A stretch of DNA of 64,000 nucleotides from Siphonodentalium dalli (GCA_032622095.1 CP136061.1:251669582-251733581); one strand, 5' to 3'; positions 45,671-57,009 are shown, counted from the stretch's first letter. Numbers and translations: made by a program. Notes: generated by a model not told the origin, from the letters alone.

Positions 45671-46110
45671 GAGGGTTCGCGCTGCCACTTGCCAAATTTC
45701 CCAATGGCAAAAATAATTCACATTTAGCAAACATTATTTTCATTTGGCTAAAGTTTTGGCAAGTCACTTATTAATTCCTCAAGAAATTTGAAAAATATTG
45801 GTAAATAATTACCATTTTTTTCGGGAAACTCTTACAACATAAAGTATATAAGTGGTGTTTTATAAGGTTTAGGAAAAGTTAACACAACTTAGCAACCCTT
45901 TTACCATTGTATTGTTCGGTGATTGGCTTATCGTTGTATGATAAACCACAATAGAGATGCGAGTATAATTAATTATTAACTAACTGCTTTTCTATTCATA
46001 TCAAAAGTCGTTCAAACCGCGAGTGTCGAATCATAAAAATTAACGTTGCAGAAAATGATACTATCAGAGATAGCATTTGGCAAAAGTAAATTTCGGTCCA
46101 GCGCGGACCC
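45671..46110. mobile_element. TIR element, possibly hAT-like
   Basis: The left end GGGTTCGCGCTG(cc) mirrors the right end CAGCGCGGACCC with two mismatches. Subterminal 'cttgccaaattt' resembles the mirror of 'aaatttcggtcc' only partly. GGGTTCGCGCTG-type ends are reminiscent of hAT families, but the expected 8-bp target duplication is not clear. No transposase. Confidence 0.5.
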
Positions 46111-46325
46111 GGAAATTTATGAGCAACATATCCTCGCGCAAAAACGCATAATCGACATATAATGTTAAATATAGGTACATAATGTGATTATTTGATTCTG
46201 AAATAAGCAGATAATGGAGTCATATCTGTTATTTCGTTTTATGGCGCGGGCCACAGTGAAAACACTTGTTAAAGAGCGTACACCTGAAAAGTCGTGAGTT
46301 GGCTTATTTGTGTCATTTTCCGCAC

Positions 46326-46429
46326 ATAATCTGCTTAGAATCGTCTAATTTTGAGTCTATAATGTGATTAACATGGTCTCATTTTCAGCATACTATAGAC
46401 CCAAAATGAGGCGATTCTAAGCAGATTAT
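46326..46429. repeat. Hairpin of about 104 bp
   Basis: ATAATCTGCTTAGAATCG then 'tctaattttgagtctata' on the left, mirrored by 'actatagacccaaaatgagg' and 'cgattctaagcagattat'. The tip is AT-rich rather than CpG-rich. Confidence 0.8.
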
Positions 46430-46561
46430 CTACATACAAAAAGTTATATTATAAGCAGATACTGTGCGGATTTTCGAAGAACAGTCTGATTATGAGAGGT
46501 GGTGCGAGGTGCCGACGTTCATTCTGCTTATTGAGATGAAACATAGGTGTATTACTTATTA

Positions 46562-46931
46562 ATTAAAGACATATTATGGACTTGTTCGGGTGCGTGAAAC
46601 TGATCAATTAGCACTCACGCGCTATACCAACTGTGGGAATGTAGCATTATACTAACATCGCCGAAAATCTCAAAGAAATCGACCATACCACTCCATAGAT
46701 ATCACCGTCTGAACTACGCTTAATTGTAAATATTTAGATCTCGATTCGGGACGCAACAATCGGCGGTAAACTAACGCAAATGATTTCGCCATTGAGAGTC
46801 ATTACATTGAATTAATATATAAGAATGACGGTGTGTGTGCTGTAAATTTGGATTAATATTCGTAAAAATAACTACTTTGAGCAAGATTATTCTCCATTTC
46901 TATTCGATCACCCAACCGGAGTGTTTCACAT
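46562..46931 (-). repeat. Ancient dispersed repeat, copy 2
   Basis: Reverse complement of 11186-11550. It keeps the order of all blocks from 'aaagacatattatggacttg' to 'ccggagtgtttcaca'. The extra, unmatched sequence on each side defines the copy edges. Confidence 0.75.
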
Positions 46932-47103
46932 AACTTTAAGTTCATTTCCGTGGATAAAACGTTTAGTCTCTACAAAAAAATGTGGACTATTTTGAATAAT
47001 TTCACATTTTATTTTATATTTGTGTTCGAGATGCCAGAAAGTAAATCATTAATATGTGTTGACCCTTCCATGACAGGAGCTTCTTGAAATTTTGCAAAAA
47101 CCC

Positions 47104-47243
47104 TGCACCAATGTATTCTCTTATATATGCGATAGGAAGCCTCGCATATATAATAGAATACATTTGCCTAACGATATTTACCTTGGCAGCCAGCGCATTC
47201 TCCCTGTGAGGAACTAGCATATATAAGAGAATGCAATGACACA
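47104..47243. repeat. Decayed double-hairpin module, copy 3
   Basis: 'ccaatgtattctcttatata' and its mirror 'atatataatagaatacattt' form the first hairpin (47108-47166). The second (about 47186-47239) has a damaged left arm ('agcgcattctccctgtg') and an intact right arm 'agcatatataagagaatgca'. No clear outer TIR remains. Confidence 0.8.
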
Positions 47244-48268
47244 TTATCTTTAATGCTGCACCAACACAGCTACAAAACACCTGTTATGTGTTAGGTTGGG
47301 GGTTTTGGCGACTTGGACATTTCGGTCTGGTTCAAGGAGCAGGTGAATATAGAAATTTCATTGATAACATACCCCCCCCCCCCCGGAGAACCTCTAGCTG
47401 TGGCCCAGTGAAGATCTCACCAAACGTATTAGAGAATTAGTCTTCGGTCAACAGCACGTGAGATATAATTAGATCGATTAGAGTGATTTTGGTCAATATA
47501 GTCAATTATTTCTCAGTCAATGAATGTGATCACTGGTGATTTATTTTTGCATTGCCTATTTTCGTTTTTGGATCGATTTTGGACTGTGATTGACAGAACT
47601 TTCCCCTCCTCAAGCCAACAGTTGCCTGATATGTTAAACAAGGTGAAATCACTTCTTCAAATTTGACCATAGGGTGATCACCAGTGTGTGCACAAGAAAA
47701 ATAATAGCCAGCATTGTATGAGTGTCATTCAGTAGAACATTGATCAAAATCTAGTGTTTTTCAATGACGGGTGTTTCCCTAGCAACCGTTGTCGAGGAAG
47801 TTCGGCACCGAAGGTCATCTATGACCCTCATGTGAATATAAATTCACTGCTGATCACGGCAATATATGGTTTGCCATACCCACGATCCCTCTAAACATTA
47901 GTATTTAGGCTTAGCGCTAAAGACAAAACAATTCCCAAATAAATCTCGGGTCTGGGGCATTTTACCCTCATATATTCGGTGGTGAAAGAGTTAATACACT
48001 TCTACATGAACAACTCACCAACTGTGTACTATTTAATTGTAGAACTTCATCTATTTCAGGATCAAAGTGGTGCAAGGCTAACGGAATAGTGGATAATACC
48101 ACCTAATGCGCATAAGTTTAACCATTAATAAATGGACAATCCGTACCTAAAGTTTCATTAATTAATGGTCAATCTTGCAACACGTGAGCTCGGGATTGAC
48201 CACTAAATCACGACATATATAGATAATCCTGCATGTCAGCTTCATATTTAATCTGAAGGGTAATAACT
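47244..48268. other. Spacer, no gene supported
   Basis: A poly-C run at about 47371-47384 and otherwise unremarkable sequence. No repeat partner within the window was noticed. Confidence 0.35.
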
Positions 48269-48451
48269 CTATAAAGAATGTACCTTTACTAAATAACGGC
48301 GATTTGTATGAGAAACTGCAACACCACAATAGATCAACTCTGGTGCAATATAAGTCAAATTCTTCTTAACCCTAAAACCAACTCGACGTGCGATTTCCTT
48401 GCGCTTCTGTTGCGCAAATTCTAGTATAGAAAGTGCGTCTATTTCAGACAA
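48269..48451 (-). other. Coding-like 60-codon open frame, unrecognised
   Basis: The minus-strand frame starts MSEIDALSILEFAQQKRKE and contains ARRVGFRVKKNLTYIAP and ends shortly after NRRYLVKVHSL. Charged residues are evenly spread and there are no simple runs, so it is more protein-like than most frames here. No domain is recognised. A small gene, an exon or chance are all possible. Confidence 0.2.
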
Positions 48452-48954
48452 AGTTCAAACAGTAAATATGACCAGATAAGACATAGAAACCGCTAATCTC
48501 ATTACCAATCTAACAACACCAGCCGAACATGATTACCTTTCAAAGCAATAACACGGGGCACCAGGTTACGTAGACACACACACCGTGGATAAATACACGG
48601 TCAAAAGAACGGCATTTTTTTTGTACGGTTATATCTGGCATATACCCATGGTTATATATATAAACAGGCTACGAGCATCTGACCGCAAATGTTTCTCGTA
48701 TCGTTTATAGTTAAAAATACACACTTCTTGTGGCTGTCACACACAATGATGTCAAGTCTTCATTCTGAATAATCTCCAAACGTATCAACGCAAATCTATT
48801 CGGATAAAAATATAAAGGCAACAGGCGTTCATTTCCAATAGGTTTTGTATTACCACACCATACAGTTGCATAACGTTAATAATATGATTTGTCCGAATTG
48901 AATCTCTATAAGCCTTGTCACCGAGTCGTGGCCATATTGGATCCATCCATTTCT

Positions 48955-49069
48955 TTTTAGTGCTGCATGTCAAAGTTCTGGAGTAGTATTCCATATACGG
49001 AGCTTTTGAATATCCATGAATTCCATATATGGAATGCTACTTCAGAACTTTGACATGCAGCAGTGAAAA
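48955..49069. repeat. Hairpin of about 115 bp
   Basis: TGCTGCATGTCAAAGTTCTG on the left and its mirror 'cagaactttgacatgcagca' on the right, with 'attccatatacgg' and 'ttccatatatggaat' further in. It lacks the CpG-rich tip. Arms of about 45 bp. Confidence 0.85.
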
Positions 49070-50146
49070 AACACGTCACACCACATGTTACCACCAATCC
49101 ACCACAATAACGTATATATTATGTCTGGTCATTTATAGCAATTTGACAATTATCCCGAAGAATGATCAGCAAAAATATATATAACTCTCCTATCGCTCTC
49201 TCCATAACGTTGTTCAACTTAAATGGCGTCATGAAAAAGCAGGCCAGCTAGAGACGATGCAACGGTTGTCTTGGTTTCCAATATGATGACGGCTCTATCT
49301 AGACGTAAACATTTGATAATAGTATGTTGTCCGGCTCTCGAACCAATCAAAGACGCTGTTTCTTGCTGGGCGTGGAACTGAGACCCTAAGGTGAATTTAG
49401 GTTAACACGTGAAGTAAACGTCGTATGATTTCCGACAGTGAACAGGGGACGAAATGTTGTTAATTTATTAATGTGTCATGCATCTTACCAACTGATTGAC
49501 CGCGACCCGAGGAGAATTTAGTTCAACGCTTGAAACAGATGTCATCGTGTCCATTCGATAAGTGAACGAAATACACCGTAGATCGATATTGGAACATCTT
49601 ATCAACCAATCCGCTTGACAGGAACATTATATCATAAACGCAATTTGCACTACATATTGAGTGACGGCAGTATACAATTAAATGTATTAATATATAAATG
49701 GGGGGCAATTATTAGTTCGATTAGTGAAGTCTTATGGGATATGTAATTTCCACTCGATTATGAGATACTTAATGGTGTCCTTGGTGTAGTTCGTATCAGT
49801 TTAATTCAAGAGCATTAGTTCAGAACGGAAATAGAAATGTGAAGAAATAGTGCATTGTTTCTATAAACTATCTCTATTTCTTCAACAGCCTGGAATTATA
49901 TTCTCATTCTTTACATGAGAAATTATGAGTCACTTGCCATAATTATGCATTCTAATGCACTTAGGCCAATATACCACCGGAAACACCACATATTTGCGGG
50001 AGTTATTCATCAATAACCTGTCGCAATGTATAGTCCGGTTTACCGCTTCAATGTTAGAAATTCATACGCGCCAATATTGCCGTTAGCTGAATTCCTAATC
50101 TCGGCCATGCCCAATCCAGCCCCGCTCACTGTTCCGTTTCTCTCCG
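49070..50146. other. Spacer with a diverged direct repeat
   Basis: Blocks at about 49380-49455 and 49502-49575 share the order 'gaccc..agg.gaattta', 'aacac.tga', 'tcgt..gattc', 'agtgaac' with about 120-bp spacing. No gene supported. Confidence 0.4.
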
Positions 50147-50249
50147 TGACGTCACCCTTACGCGGTACATGCCGGCGACGTTACGGAGTAGATGTATAGA
50201 ATTGGCGCCCTTGCTACTGACTTCCGTTACTAGCTCGTTGCTATATAAA
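50147..50249 (+). promoter_or_regulatory. Promoter-like CRE and TATA arrangement
   Basis: A full CRE TGACGTCA at 50147-50154 lies about 95 bp upstream of TATATAAA at 50242-50249 on the plus strand, with a CpG-containing stretch between them. This is the spacing of a conventional TATA promoter, and the sequence around it is less repetitive than its surroundings. No convincing exon follows, so the call is tentative. Confidence 0.3.
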
Positions 50250-50289
50250 CAAACCAGCGACTTCGCTTTTGTCGAAAATTGACAGTCAG

Positions 50290-50349
50290 TACATTCGCCC
50301 TGTATACATGTACTTTCAGAAAATACAAAACACCACACCGTTATATCCC
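50290..50349. repeat. Half copy of the 50.8-kb hairpin arm
   Basis: 'acattcgcc', 'atgtac', 'tttc', 'gaaaatacaaaacaccacac' and 'gttat.tccc' match the right arm of the hairpin at 50772-50951 in the same order, without a mirror arm. Confidence 0.65.
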
Positions 50350-50771
50350 ACCAATGTCAGTGTCTCGATATCATTTGACCACATTTCTTGACATGAAACC
50401 GCGACAGACACGGCGTGAAATACATCGCATTGAGTAAACAATTTCCCATTGTTTCAATTCAACTTCAAGTTCGCGGTAAAATCAAAACCGCAATTTGTAA
50501 GTGGTAAACATCTGAAAAAGACATCAGGTACACGCATAAAATAATTATTGTGCATATTTATTTCTATTTGAGGTGGCAATTTTTCATGTTTATCAGCATT
50601 TTTAACGATAAGAGCGATGCTAATTGAGGGACTATATTTTATCAAGCGCATTAAATTTAAAATAAAAAGTCGTGAATTGGCTGAATGTTTTCTATGGCCG
50701 CACATTTCGTTGATAATTACGAGGCATTTGTTTGTCTAAATAACGTTTTTAAGTTCGAAGAGCATTAGAAT

Positions 50772-50951
50772 GGGGATAACAGTGTGGTGTTTTGTGATTT
50801 CGAAAAGGTAGCCTACATGGCGAACATACTGTGGAAAATACCCGTTAATGGGCTCCGGCTCCGCCGTCGTCACGAGTCCATTAACTAAATTTGCCACAGT
50901 ATATTCGCCATGTACCTTTCCGAAATCACAAAACACCACACTGTTATCCCC
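50772..50951. repeat. Long hairpin with CpG-rich tip
   Basis: Arms of about 80 bp: GGGGATAACAGTGTGGTG then 'ttttgtgatttcg' and 'tacatggcgaacatactgtgg', mirrored on the right to CACCACACTGTTATCCCC. The tip is 'gggctccggctccgccgtcg'. It is related to the half copy at 50290-50349, so this hairpin arose from a pre-existing dispersed sequence. Confidence 0.9.
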
Positions 50952-51043
50952 TAAATATAAGACTATGATTATTTTTTTTCCGGTGCATGGCGTGAACTCT
51001 TACTCAACAGGTCTATTTTAGATCGCAGTTTCTGGAGAACTAT

Positions 51044-51290
51044 ATGTTCACGCGTGTGAGATATTCATTAGTGATGCTCACTCATCAGCGATCACACGGG
51101 TGTGATATGCGTAAATTTGTATTGTGCTTCCTAACATGTGTATACATGTAATGTGTTCTCTAAATAGTATTACCATAACAACCTCACGCGTGTGAGATAT
51201 ACCTTAGTGACGCCCATCGGCGATCACATGCAGGTGTGTGATATATGTAACTTTGGTTTGTGTATCCAAACATAAATTTGTAAATCTAAA
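51044..51290 (+). repeat. Two-unit direct repeat of about 140 bp
   Basis: 'cacgcgtgtgagatat', 'ttagtga', 'gcgatcacac' and 'gtgtgatat' appear at 51050-51120 and again at 51192-51262 with small changes. Confidence 0.75.
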
Positions 51291-51319
51291 CTAGTAAAAC
51301 TCAATTGTGGTTGTTCGTG

Positions 51320-51560
51320 TGTCCGCTTATAGGCGACCAAACGGCTGGATCGTCGGAGCTGAATATTTGTATAATGAGTAGTTTGGACGGGAGCGTTATT
51401 AGATAGGTCCCGTTCACTAATAATTATTTTATATATTTTTTATCTAGAGGCGTCCAAATGGTTGGACCCTCGAAGCTGGAAATGTGTATATATGGGTAAT
51501 TTGACCTGGGGATCTTATTGGATAGGTCCCTGTGACCTCAGATGTCTTAAAATTGCACTA
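51320..51560 (+). repeat. Two-unit direct repeat of about 125 bp
   Basis: 'ggcgaccaaacggctgga' / 'ggcgtccaaatggttgga', then 'cgaagctgga', 'gtaatttg' and 'ggataggtccc' recur in order, followed by 'actaataattaatt'-type ends. Confidence 0.75.
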
Positions 51561-51696
51561 ATAATTAATTCTATACTCAAAATAGTTGCAATCTGGTAGG
51601 TGAAAATTGAAACACGTGGATACATTGACACATAGAGTGTCAAGAGATAGATGCCATTGACATCAGACATAAATGGACAATATAAGCGGTAAAGAG

Positions 51697-51820
51697 GGTC
51701 ACCTGACGAAAGGAATGCCATGGGATATATGCGCCTTTGGTCTCAGCTGACTTAAATGGGGACTATTAAATTAGATGAACAATAAAGAGCGTTTATTATC
51801 AGCCCAGGACACTTGTTGGA
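51697..51820 (+). repeat. Dispersed repeat, direct partner near 56.9 kb
   Basis: 'ggtcacctgac', 'catgggatat', 'gcgcctttg', 'gacttaaat' and 'aaagagcgtttattat' recur in the same order at 56848-56965. The two copies stand on either side of the nested 51.9-56.7 kb elements. Confidence 0.7.
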
Positions 51821-53010
51821 AAATTGGTGCACAAAAATAAAATGACGCGGGAATGTCCCCGGATAGGTGCTGTTGACATCAACTGATTTAACCCTTGGAA
51901 CCCGACTGGCCGCAAAAGCGGCCAGCCACAAAACGTTCATACACCCGACTGGCAGCATTCAGTGACATCATAAACCTATGTAGCATGTGTATACATGTTA
52001 TAACCATTGATATATCCACTTATATCTATGTAAATGATCCCAAGGAACTTCAGCAGTGCCATTGGTGCATGTGTATGAGTTTGTTGCCGACTAGTTGGGG
52101 AAGAAAAACATGCGCATGCGCACAGCGCAGAATTCAACAAACGTACATTATTTGAAGCGATTCGGGTAAAGCTCTACATTGTTGCGCCGTTCGCAGGATT
52201 GTAGAAAGACATCATTTCGATCACTCTTTTTGGTTTAAATTAGTATTTAATAGATAATCAGTGTTCTGTCATATGTGACGAAGGCGCACGCAGTTTCTTA
52301 TTTGAGTCGATTTGTTTCGCGCATGCGCATAGGATAAAATGATAAATGTATGGATTTTTGTGAAATGATACAATCACATCAAGGATCTCCATAGTACATA
52401 CATTTGCGTTATACAGCTGCACGTTTTGACATTGCACCAGAGTAGTACTGTGGAAATGGGTTGCATGGTCACAATACCATCTAGTCCGATCTACTTGCGC
52501 TTGCACATTACAAACACGTGGTCAAATCGTGCATTATTGAGTAATTATATATGTAAAGTTTAAGACTCGTGACACCATTTGAACATGACCATCACCTTGC
52601 CCTATAGGCGATGTCTAAAACGGGACGTAATGCCATTGAATGCACAGGGAAGTGGTGTCATTCGATCACTTGGGGTATATGCTTAAACCCCTGTCACACT
52701 CAGGCCGGCGCTCTCACTGCGCTGCAAAAGTACCAACATATGAGTAACACGCAGGAGGAGCGCCGAAAACTGTCGAAAATAGTCAAACTTTTAAAACAAA
52801 GTATGCTCCTATTGCGTTCCTACTTTGTCAAGTCTCGCGCTCTTAGTGCGTTCAAGTCGCTGTCATTGTGATGCTAGTACGTTCGCAAAACGTTCTTTGC
52901 GCGGGCGCGGAGAGTACAGATAGCGCCTCCTGCGTTCTCCAGTCATAGTCAGTTTTTAAGTTGTGAGGAAAATACCTAACACTCCGCAATAGATTAGCTG
53001 TCCGATTAAA

Positions 53011-54013
53011 CTACTGTCACACTCCGCTGCGATCAGGCCGGCGCTTGCATTGCGCTGAAAAATAATCAAAGCGCCAAGCAAAACGCAGTAAGGTATCCAA
53101 GAACGTATTGGTGACGCAGTGGACACTGGCTAGGACGGGAGAGGGTCCCCGTGATCGCCCCAGAGCGCCAGAGCGCCGCGCTTGTTTTGTGCATGTACAA
53201 CACAAGCGCAGAGGTTCGGCGTTCTGACCAGGCGTAGTACCGTTGCCATGACAGCGCAAAGCGTACTAACAACGCAATGACAACGACTTGAACGCATTAA
53301 GAGCGTTTACGACGTGGAGGAAACGCAGTGAGAGCGTATGAGAACGTGAGACTTGACAAAGCAGGAACGCAATGGGTCGTAAAAAGAGCGCGAAAACGTG
53401 ATAAGCGGGATAGGGGCATAGCTTGTCACGCGTGCCGCATGTATGACTGGTGGGGAGTTTCTCGTTTCGCGTGCGGGCTGACATTATCAATGGGTGTTTT
53501 ATTAGTTTTATTTATAGAATGGGAATTTTTGGGAATATTTAAAAGTCAAACTGCGAGCTGGAGGCCGAGTCCCGTAAAAGGTGCTTGTAGTTGGGGAAAT
53601 TAAATTTCGTTTATTGTGTTAATCAACGTTGATTAATGTTGATGTTTGGTTTGTGGTAAACTATATGTGTATTACAAATGAAAGAAATTTCTGCAGCCCA
53701 CTGGGGGGGTTGTGGTCGGAGACGGTCGAGTCGACCACCGGTTCGTTAATTTGGTGCTGGTTGTTATTGTTATTTAACGGAATTCTGAGTTGGTCATTCG
53801 CAAAACCAATATATTTTATATTCTACAATTACATTCTTGGGTTTATAATATATGATCTTGAGCGCGTTACCATTTCTGACATTGGTTCTCTTGTTTTAAC
53901 AGATTGAAAATTTCTGACAATTTTCCGCGCTTCCACTGTGCGTTACTCGTATTTTGATACTTTTTCAACTCAAAGCAAATGCCAGCTTGATCGCAGTGGA
54001 GTGTGACAGTGGT
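53011..54013. mobile_element. Nested inverted pair of the same TIR family
   Basis: CTACTGTCACACTCCGCTGC with 'gatcaggccggcgc' near 53011 mirrors 'gatcgcagtggagtgtgacagt' near 54013. It shares the TGTCACACTC core with the enclosing element, so one family member seems to have inserted into another or the arms were internally duplicated. The 53.08-53.24 kb segment ('cagagcgccgcgcttgtttt') is also mirrored at about 54425-54460. Confidence 0.6.
53495..53860 (+). repeat. Dispersed repeat, copy 2
   Basis: Reverse complement of 22838-23213, lying inside the nested Harbinger-like elements. It reads 'aaattaaatttcgtttattg', 'tgtttggtttgtgg', 'taacggaattctgagttggt' and 'aaccaatatattttatattc'. Its presence inside a DNA element suggests either a later insertion or that it is a normal internal part of a longer autonomous relative. 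Confidence 0.75.
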
Positions 54014-56003
54014 ATGAGCTGACCGCATTTCAAAGTGGGATCGTAGTGTAAACCTGCTGTAAACGCCGGAAGAACGCCATGTATAACGATTGGGCGTAAA
54101 GCGAGCGCCAGAGTCGCAGTGGCAGCACAATGTGGACGTTCTATGAGCGGGAACCAGTCCATAACACCCCATGTCAGCGCAGAAAGAGCGCAATAAGTTT
54201 TGGACAGAGCCTCATCGAGCGTATTAAGGACGGGAAAGGCACGTAGGGATAATTTGATTAAGCTCACTGTAGTCGCAAAAGACAAGATTAATTTCTTGCT
54301 GCGACCACGAGAAGCTAATATGCGCTCTTGCTACGTACACATAACGCTCACGTCGCTCGATTGGCTCTTTGCTTTGCGCTGTCACGGCGACAGTACTACG
54401 TCCTGGTCAGAACGCCGAGCCTCTGCGCTTGTTTTGTGCATGCATAAAACAAGCGCGGCGCTCTGGCACCTATGGGCGACCATGAAGATCCTCGGCCGTT
54501 GTAGCCAGTGTCCACTGCGTCACCAATCGGTTCTTGGAGACCTTAGTGCGTTTAGGTGGGCGCTTTGATACTTTTGCAGCGCAATGAGAGCGCCGGCCTG
54601 AGTGTGACAGGGGCTTTAGCAACCATTGATACCGTTAAATACAAACTACATGTAGGTTCAATCTTCTGAACTGATGTATCTCCAGTTTCACAATAGGGTA
54701 TTGACTGCATAGAAAATGCCGTTTCTTAGCGCGGAATTAGACCACGCTATAAGCTATAATTGCATTATACTTTCAGTTCCGGGTAGTTGCTTAGAAACCG
54801 TTACCAGGGAGTGATCGTGTGGCAAAGTATACCGTTCTAAAAATAATACACAGTGGCCCATGGGAACATACCTGTAAAATTTCAGACCTGTAGCACCATT
54901 TGAACATAACCATCAGCATGTGCATGCCAAGAATGTCTAAATTGGGGCATAATACAATTGGATTCACAGGGCAATGGTGTCATTCGATCATTTGGGGTAT
55001 TTGCTTAGCAACCGTTGCTACCCTTAAATACAAGTTAGGATCAGACTTCTGGCCAGATATATCTGAAATTTCATAATATGGTGTTGACTGCATCAAACAC
55101 GCCATTTCCTTGGGCTGAATGACGACCGTAAAAGCTATAATTGTATTTTACTATCAATATCGGGTAGATGCCTAGCAACCGTTACCAGGGAATGACCACA
55201 TGTCAATGTAACCAGATCGTAAAATAATCAGTGGTCCATGGGGAACATACATCTAAAGTTTCAGAAATGTGACACCACTTGAACATAAACAACACCATAC
55301 ATCTAAACACTGGCCACAATATAAAAAATACCACTGGGAGCACATGGTCAGGGTGTCGATCGTTGTGGGAAGCCAGGGTTCAAAGGGTTAAGGCCAAAAC
55401 AAAAAATAGGTGTGTTTGTGGTCTCCCGACCGACCCTATAAAAAGTCGGCGACCCTAATTTTTTTATTGATTATGAGAAGAAAAAAATTGGGTGTTATCT
55501 CCACGAACCCTTTAACTCCGACTCATGTGTGGACAATACAATGTCATCTTCTTGAAACACATTGTATTAATAGATCAATCAGTTGCTAGTGGTCCACTGA
55601 TCAAAGCACAGACCTGACCTGACCTCAATTTTAATGACCTATTTCAACAGTACACGTCATTCAGCAAGTGACCTACTTTGTCAATGACATGTTGTTTACA
55701 ACCAGCGGCAAAACTTTGATGCCTGTCTTACTGCTATAACCAGAGTGATCTCAACCTATATCATATCAATCTACATGTATGTCTTTCCCCGTGTTACGTC
55801 ACCTCTGTGCACTGGCCCGTGTGTGTTGCTGAGCAATTGTTAAACTTCCCGGAATAAACTTGTCAACAGACAATGAATCGCCCCCCAATTCCCGTTATAA
55901 AGTTGACATCGACTGAGAGATTTGCGGAGACGACGTTCCTCTTTGGTCAACGGGTAGTGTTTGTACTCTCTAATTAATTTTGTTCAGACAACGCAGTGCA
56001 ACA

Positions 56004-56087
56004 ATGTCGGCATCTTCATGCTTCCAGGCCGATGGGATGGATATCACTGATAGTCGATACATGGACGAGGTTTCAATTAGTTTTTTT
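56004..56087 (+). other. Possible short coding start, unrecognised
   Basis: ATG at 56004 in fair context ('caacaatgtcg') opens a frame beginning MSASSCFQADGMDITDS and continuing into a T-rich stretch. The first 24 codons look protein-like. A weak GAG|GTTTCA junction could be a donor. It lies inside the TIR element, so it may be a remnant of that element's own gene. No domain. Confidence 0.15.
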
Positions 56088-56376
56088 CTTCTTAGACAAT
56101 ACAATACGAGTTGCAACAACGAACATTTTAGACGAACGTCTGGTACACATATTTTAGCGAGTTCATGTAGTCTTACCTATAGCCATGCAAGCACATACCC
56201 ACCGTAGTTATCGCTATATATCAGTGTATATACAGTCTGTACAAATACTCGGCAATATCACTATAATTTTAGGTAAGTAAAATCGCGATACATATCGTAC
56301 CATGACCTCTGTATCGCGATAAACATTGCTTGATTTGCAACCAAATCTGCCCAAAAAGGTATGTTTCAGATAGAAA

Positions 56377-56596
56377 GGTATGTTTACAAATTAACTATAG
56401 AGATAATAAGTACTGTTGTGTCCACTTTATGCTCATAAACCCTTTACTGCACCTTAATGGAGGGAAAACCCCGGAAATTTCCAAAGGTATGTTTACAAAT
56501 TAACTATAGAGATAATAAGTACTGTTGGTGTCCACTTTATGCTCATAAATCCTTTTACTGCACCTTAATAGAGGGAAAACCCCGGAAATTTCCAAA
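56377..56596 (+). repeat. Two-unit tandem repeat of about 110 bp
   Basis: 'ggtatgtttacaaattaact' starts at 56377 and 56486. Both units end 'gaaaaccccggaaatttcca'. They differ by a few bases and small indels, so the duplication is recent. Confidence 0.92.
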
Positions 56597-56847
56597 TAAT
56601 AAAAGTTTATTTAAAAAAAAAAAAAAAAACCTACCTACCCTAATTTTTTCGTGGTAGTTGACCCCAAACACACCTATTTTTGTTTTGGCCTAAAGAGGTA
56701 CTAATAATTAAAAATAATGACCGTTTATTATCAACGTAAAAGATAGATACAACTTTCTCCGGAGAGTCATGCAATGTTCTGTTTAACCCATATGACTAAT
56801 AATTATTCTAAATGACATGAATGACCACTAATAATTGGTACATGTGG

Positions 56848-56965
56848 GTCACCTGACCATGGTAATGTCATGGGATATGCGCCTTTGACCTTAGGTGACT
56901 TAAATAAAGAGCGTTTATTATTAGTCCAGAAGATAAGTAGTAAAATGTGTGCAGCCACAAATAGC
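56848..56965 (+). repeat. Dispersed repeat, partner of 51697-51820
   Basis: It shares 'gggtcacctgacc', 'catgggatatgcgcctttg', 'gacttaaat' and 'aaagagcgtttattat' with the earlier copy, in the same order and orientation. Confidence 0.7.
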
Positions 56966-57009
56966 CCTACTTCCCAACCGTCTTCAGAGTGTGGTTCTAA
57001 ATTATGTTC

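Larger units (their letters stand above)
52686..54615. mobile_element. Harbinger-like TTA element inserted in the TTAA element
   Basis: The left end AACCCCTGTCACACTCAGGC mirrors the right end 'gagtgtgacaggggct', with a TIR of about 45 bp that includes 'ggccggcgctctcactgcgc' and 'gctgcaaaagta'. TTA is duplicated at both sides (52683-52685, 54616-54618). The host repeat is duplicated nearby and its empty counterpart at about 55001-55013 ('gtatttgcttagcaacc') confirms the insertion point. Three-base TTA/TWA duplications are typical of PIF/Harbinger. Interior frames (80-122 codons) show no transposase. Confidence 0.8.
51888..55391. mobile_element. piggyBac-like TTAA element, non-autonomous, with nested insertion
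   Basis: TTAA-CCCTTGGAACCCGACTGGC at 51888 mirrors GCCAGGGTTCAAAGGG-TTAA ending at 55391. TTAA target sites and CCC-start ends fit piggyBac-type transposition. Without the 1.93-kb insertion it is about 1.57 kb. Much of the interior is a diverged tandem repeat of about 380 bp ('gacaccatttgaacat' near 52573, 54896 and 55272; 'tagcaaccgttaccaggga' twice). No transposase frame is present. Confidence 0.75.
55389..56693. mobile_element. TIR element of about 1.3 kb with GGCC ends
   Basis: AGGCCAAAACAAAAAATAGG then 'tgtgtttgtggtc' at 55391 is mirrored by 'gaccccaaacacacctattt' and 'ttgttttggcct' ending near 56692. Subterminal 'ccgaccctataaaaagtcgg' on the left faces 'cctacctaccctaattttt' on the right. 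Related half-ends occur at 63575-63664 and 63768-63880. It abuts the TTAA element directly. Confidence 0.8.
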
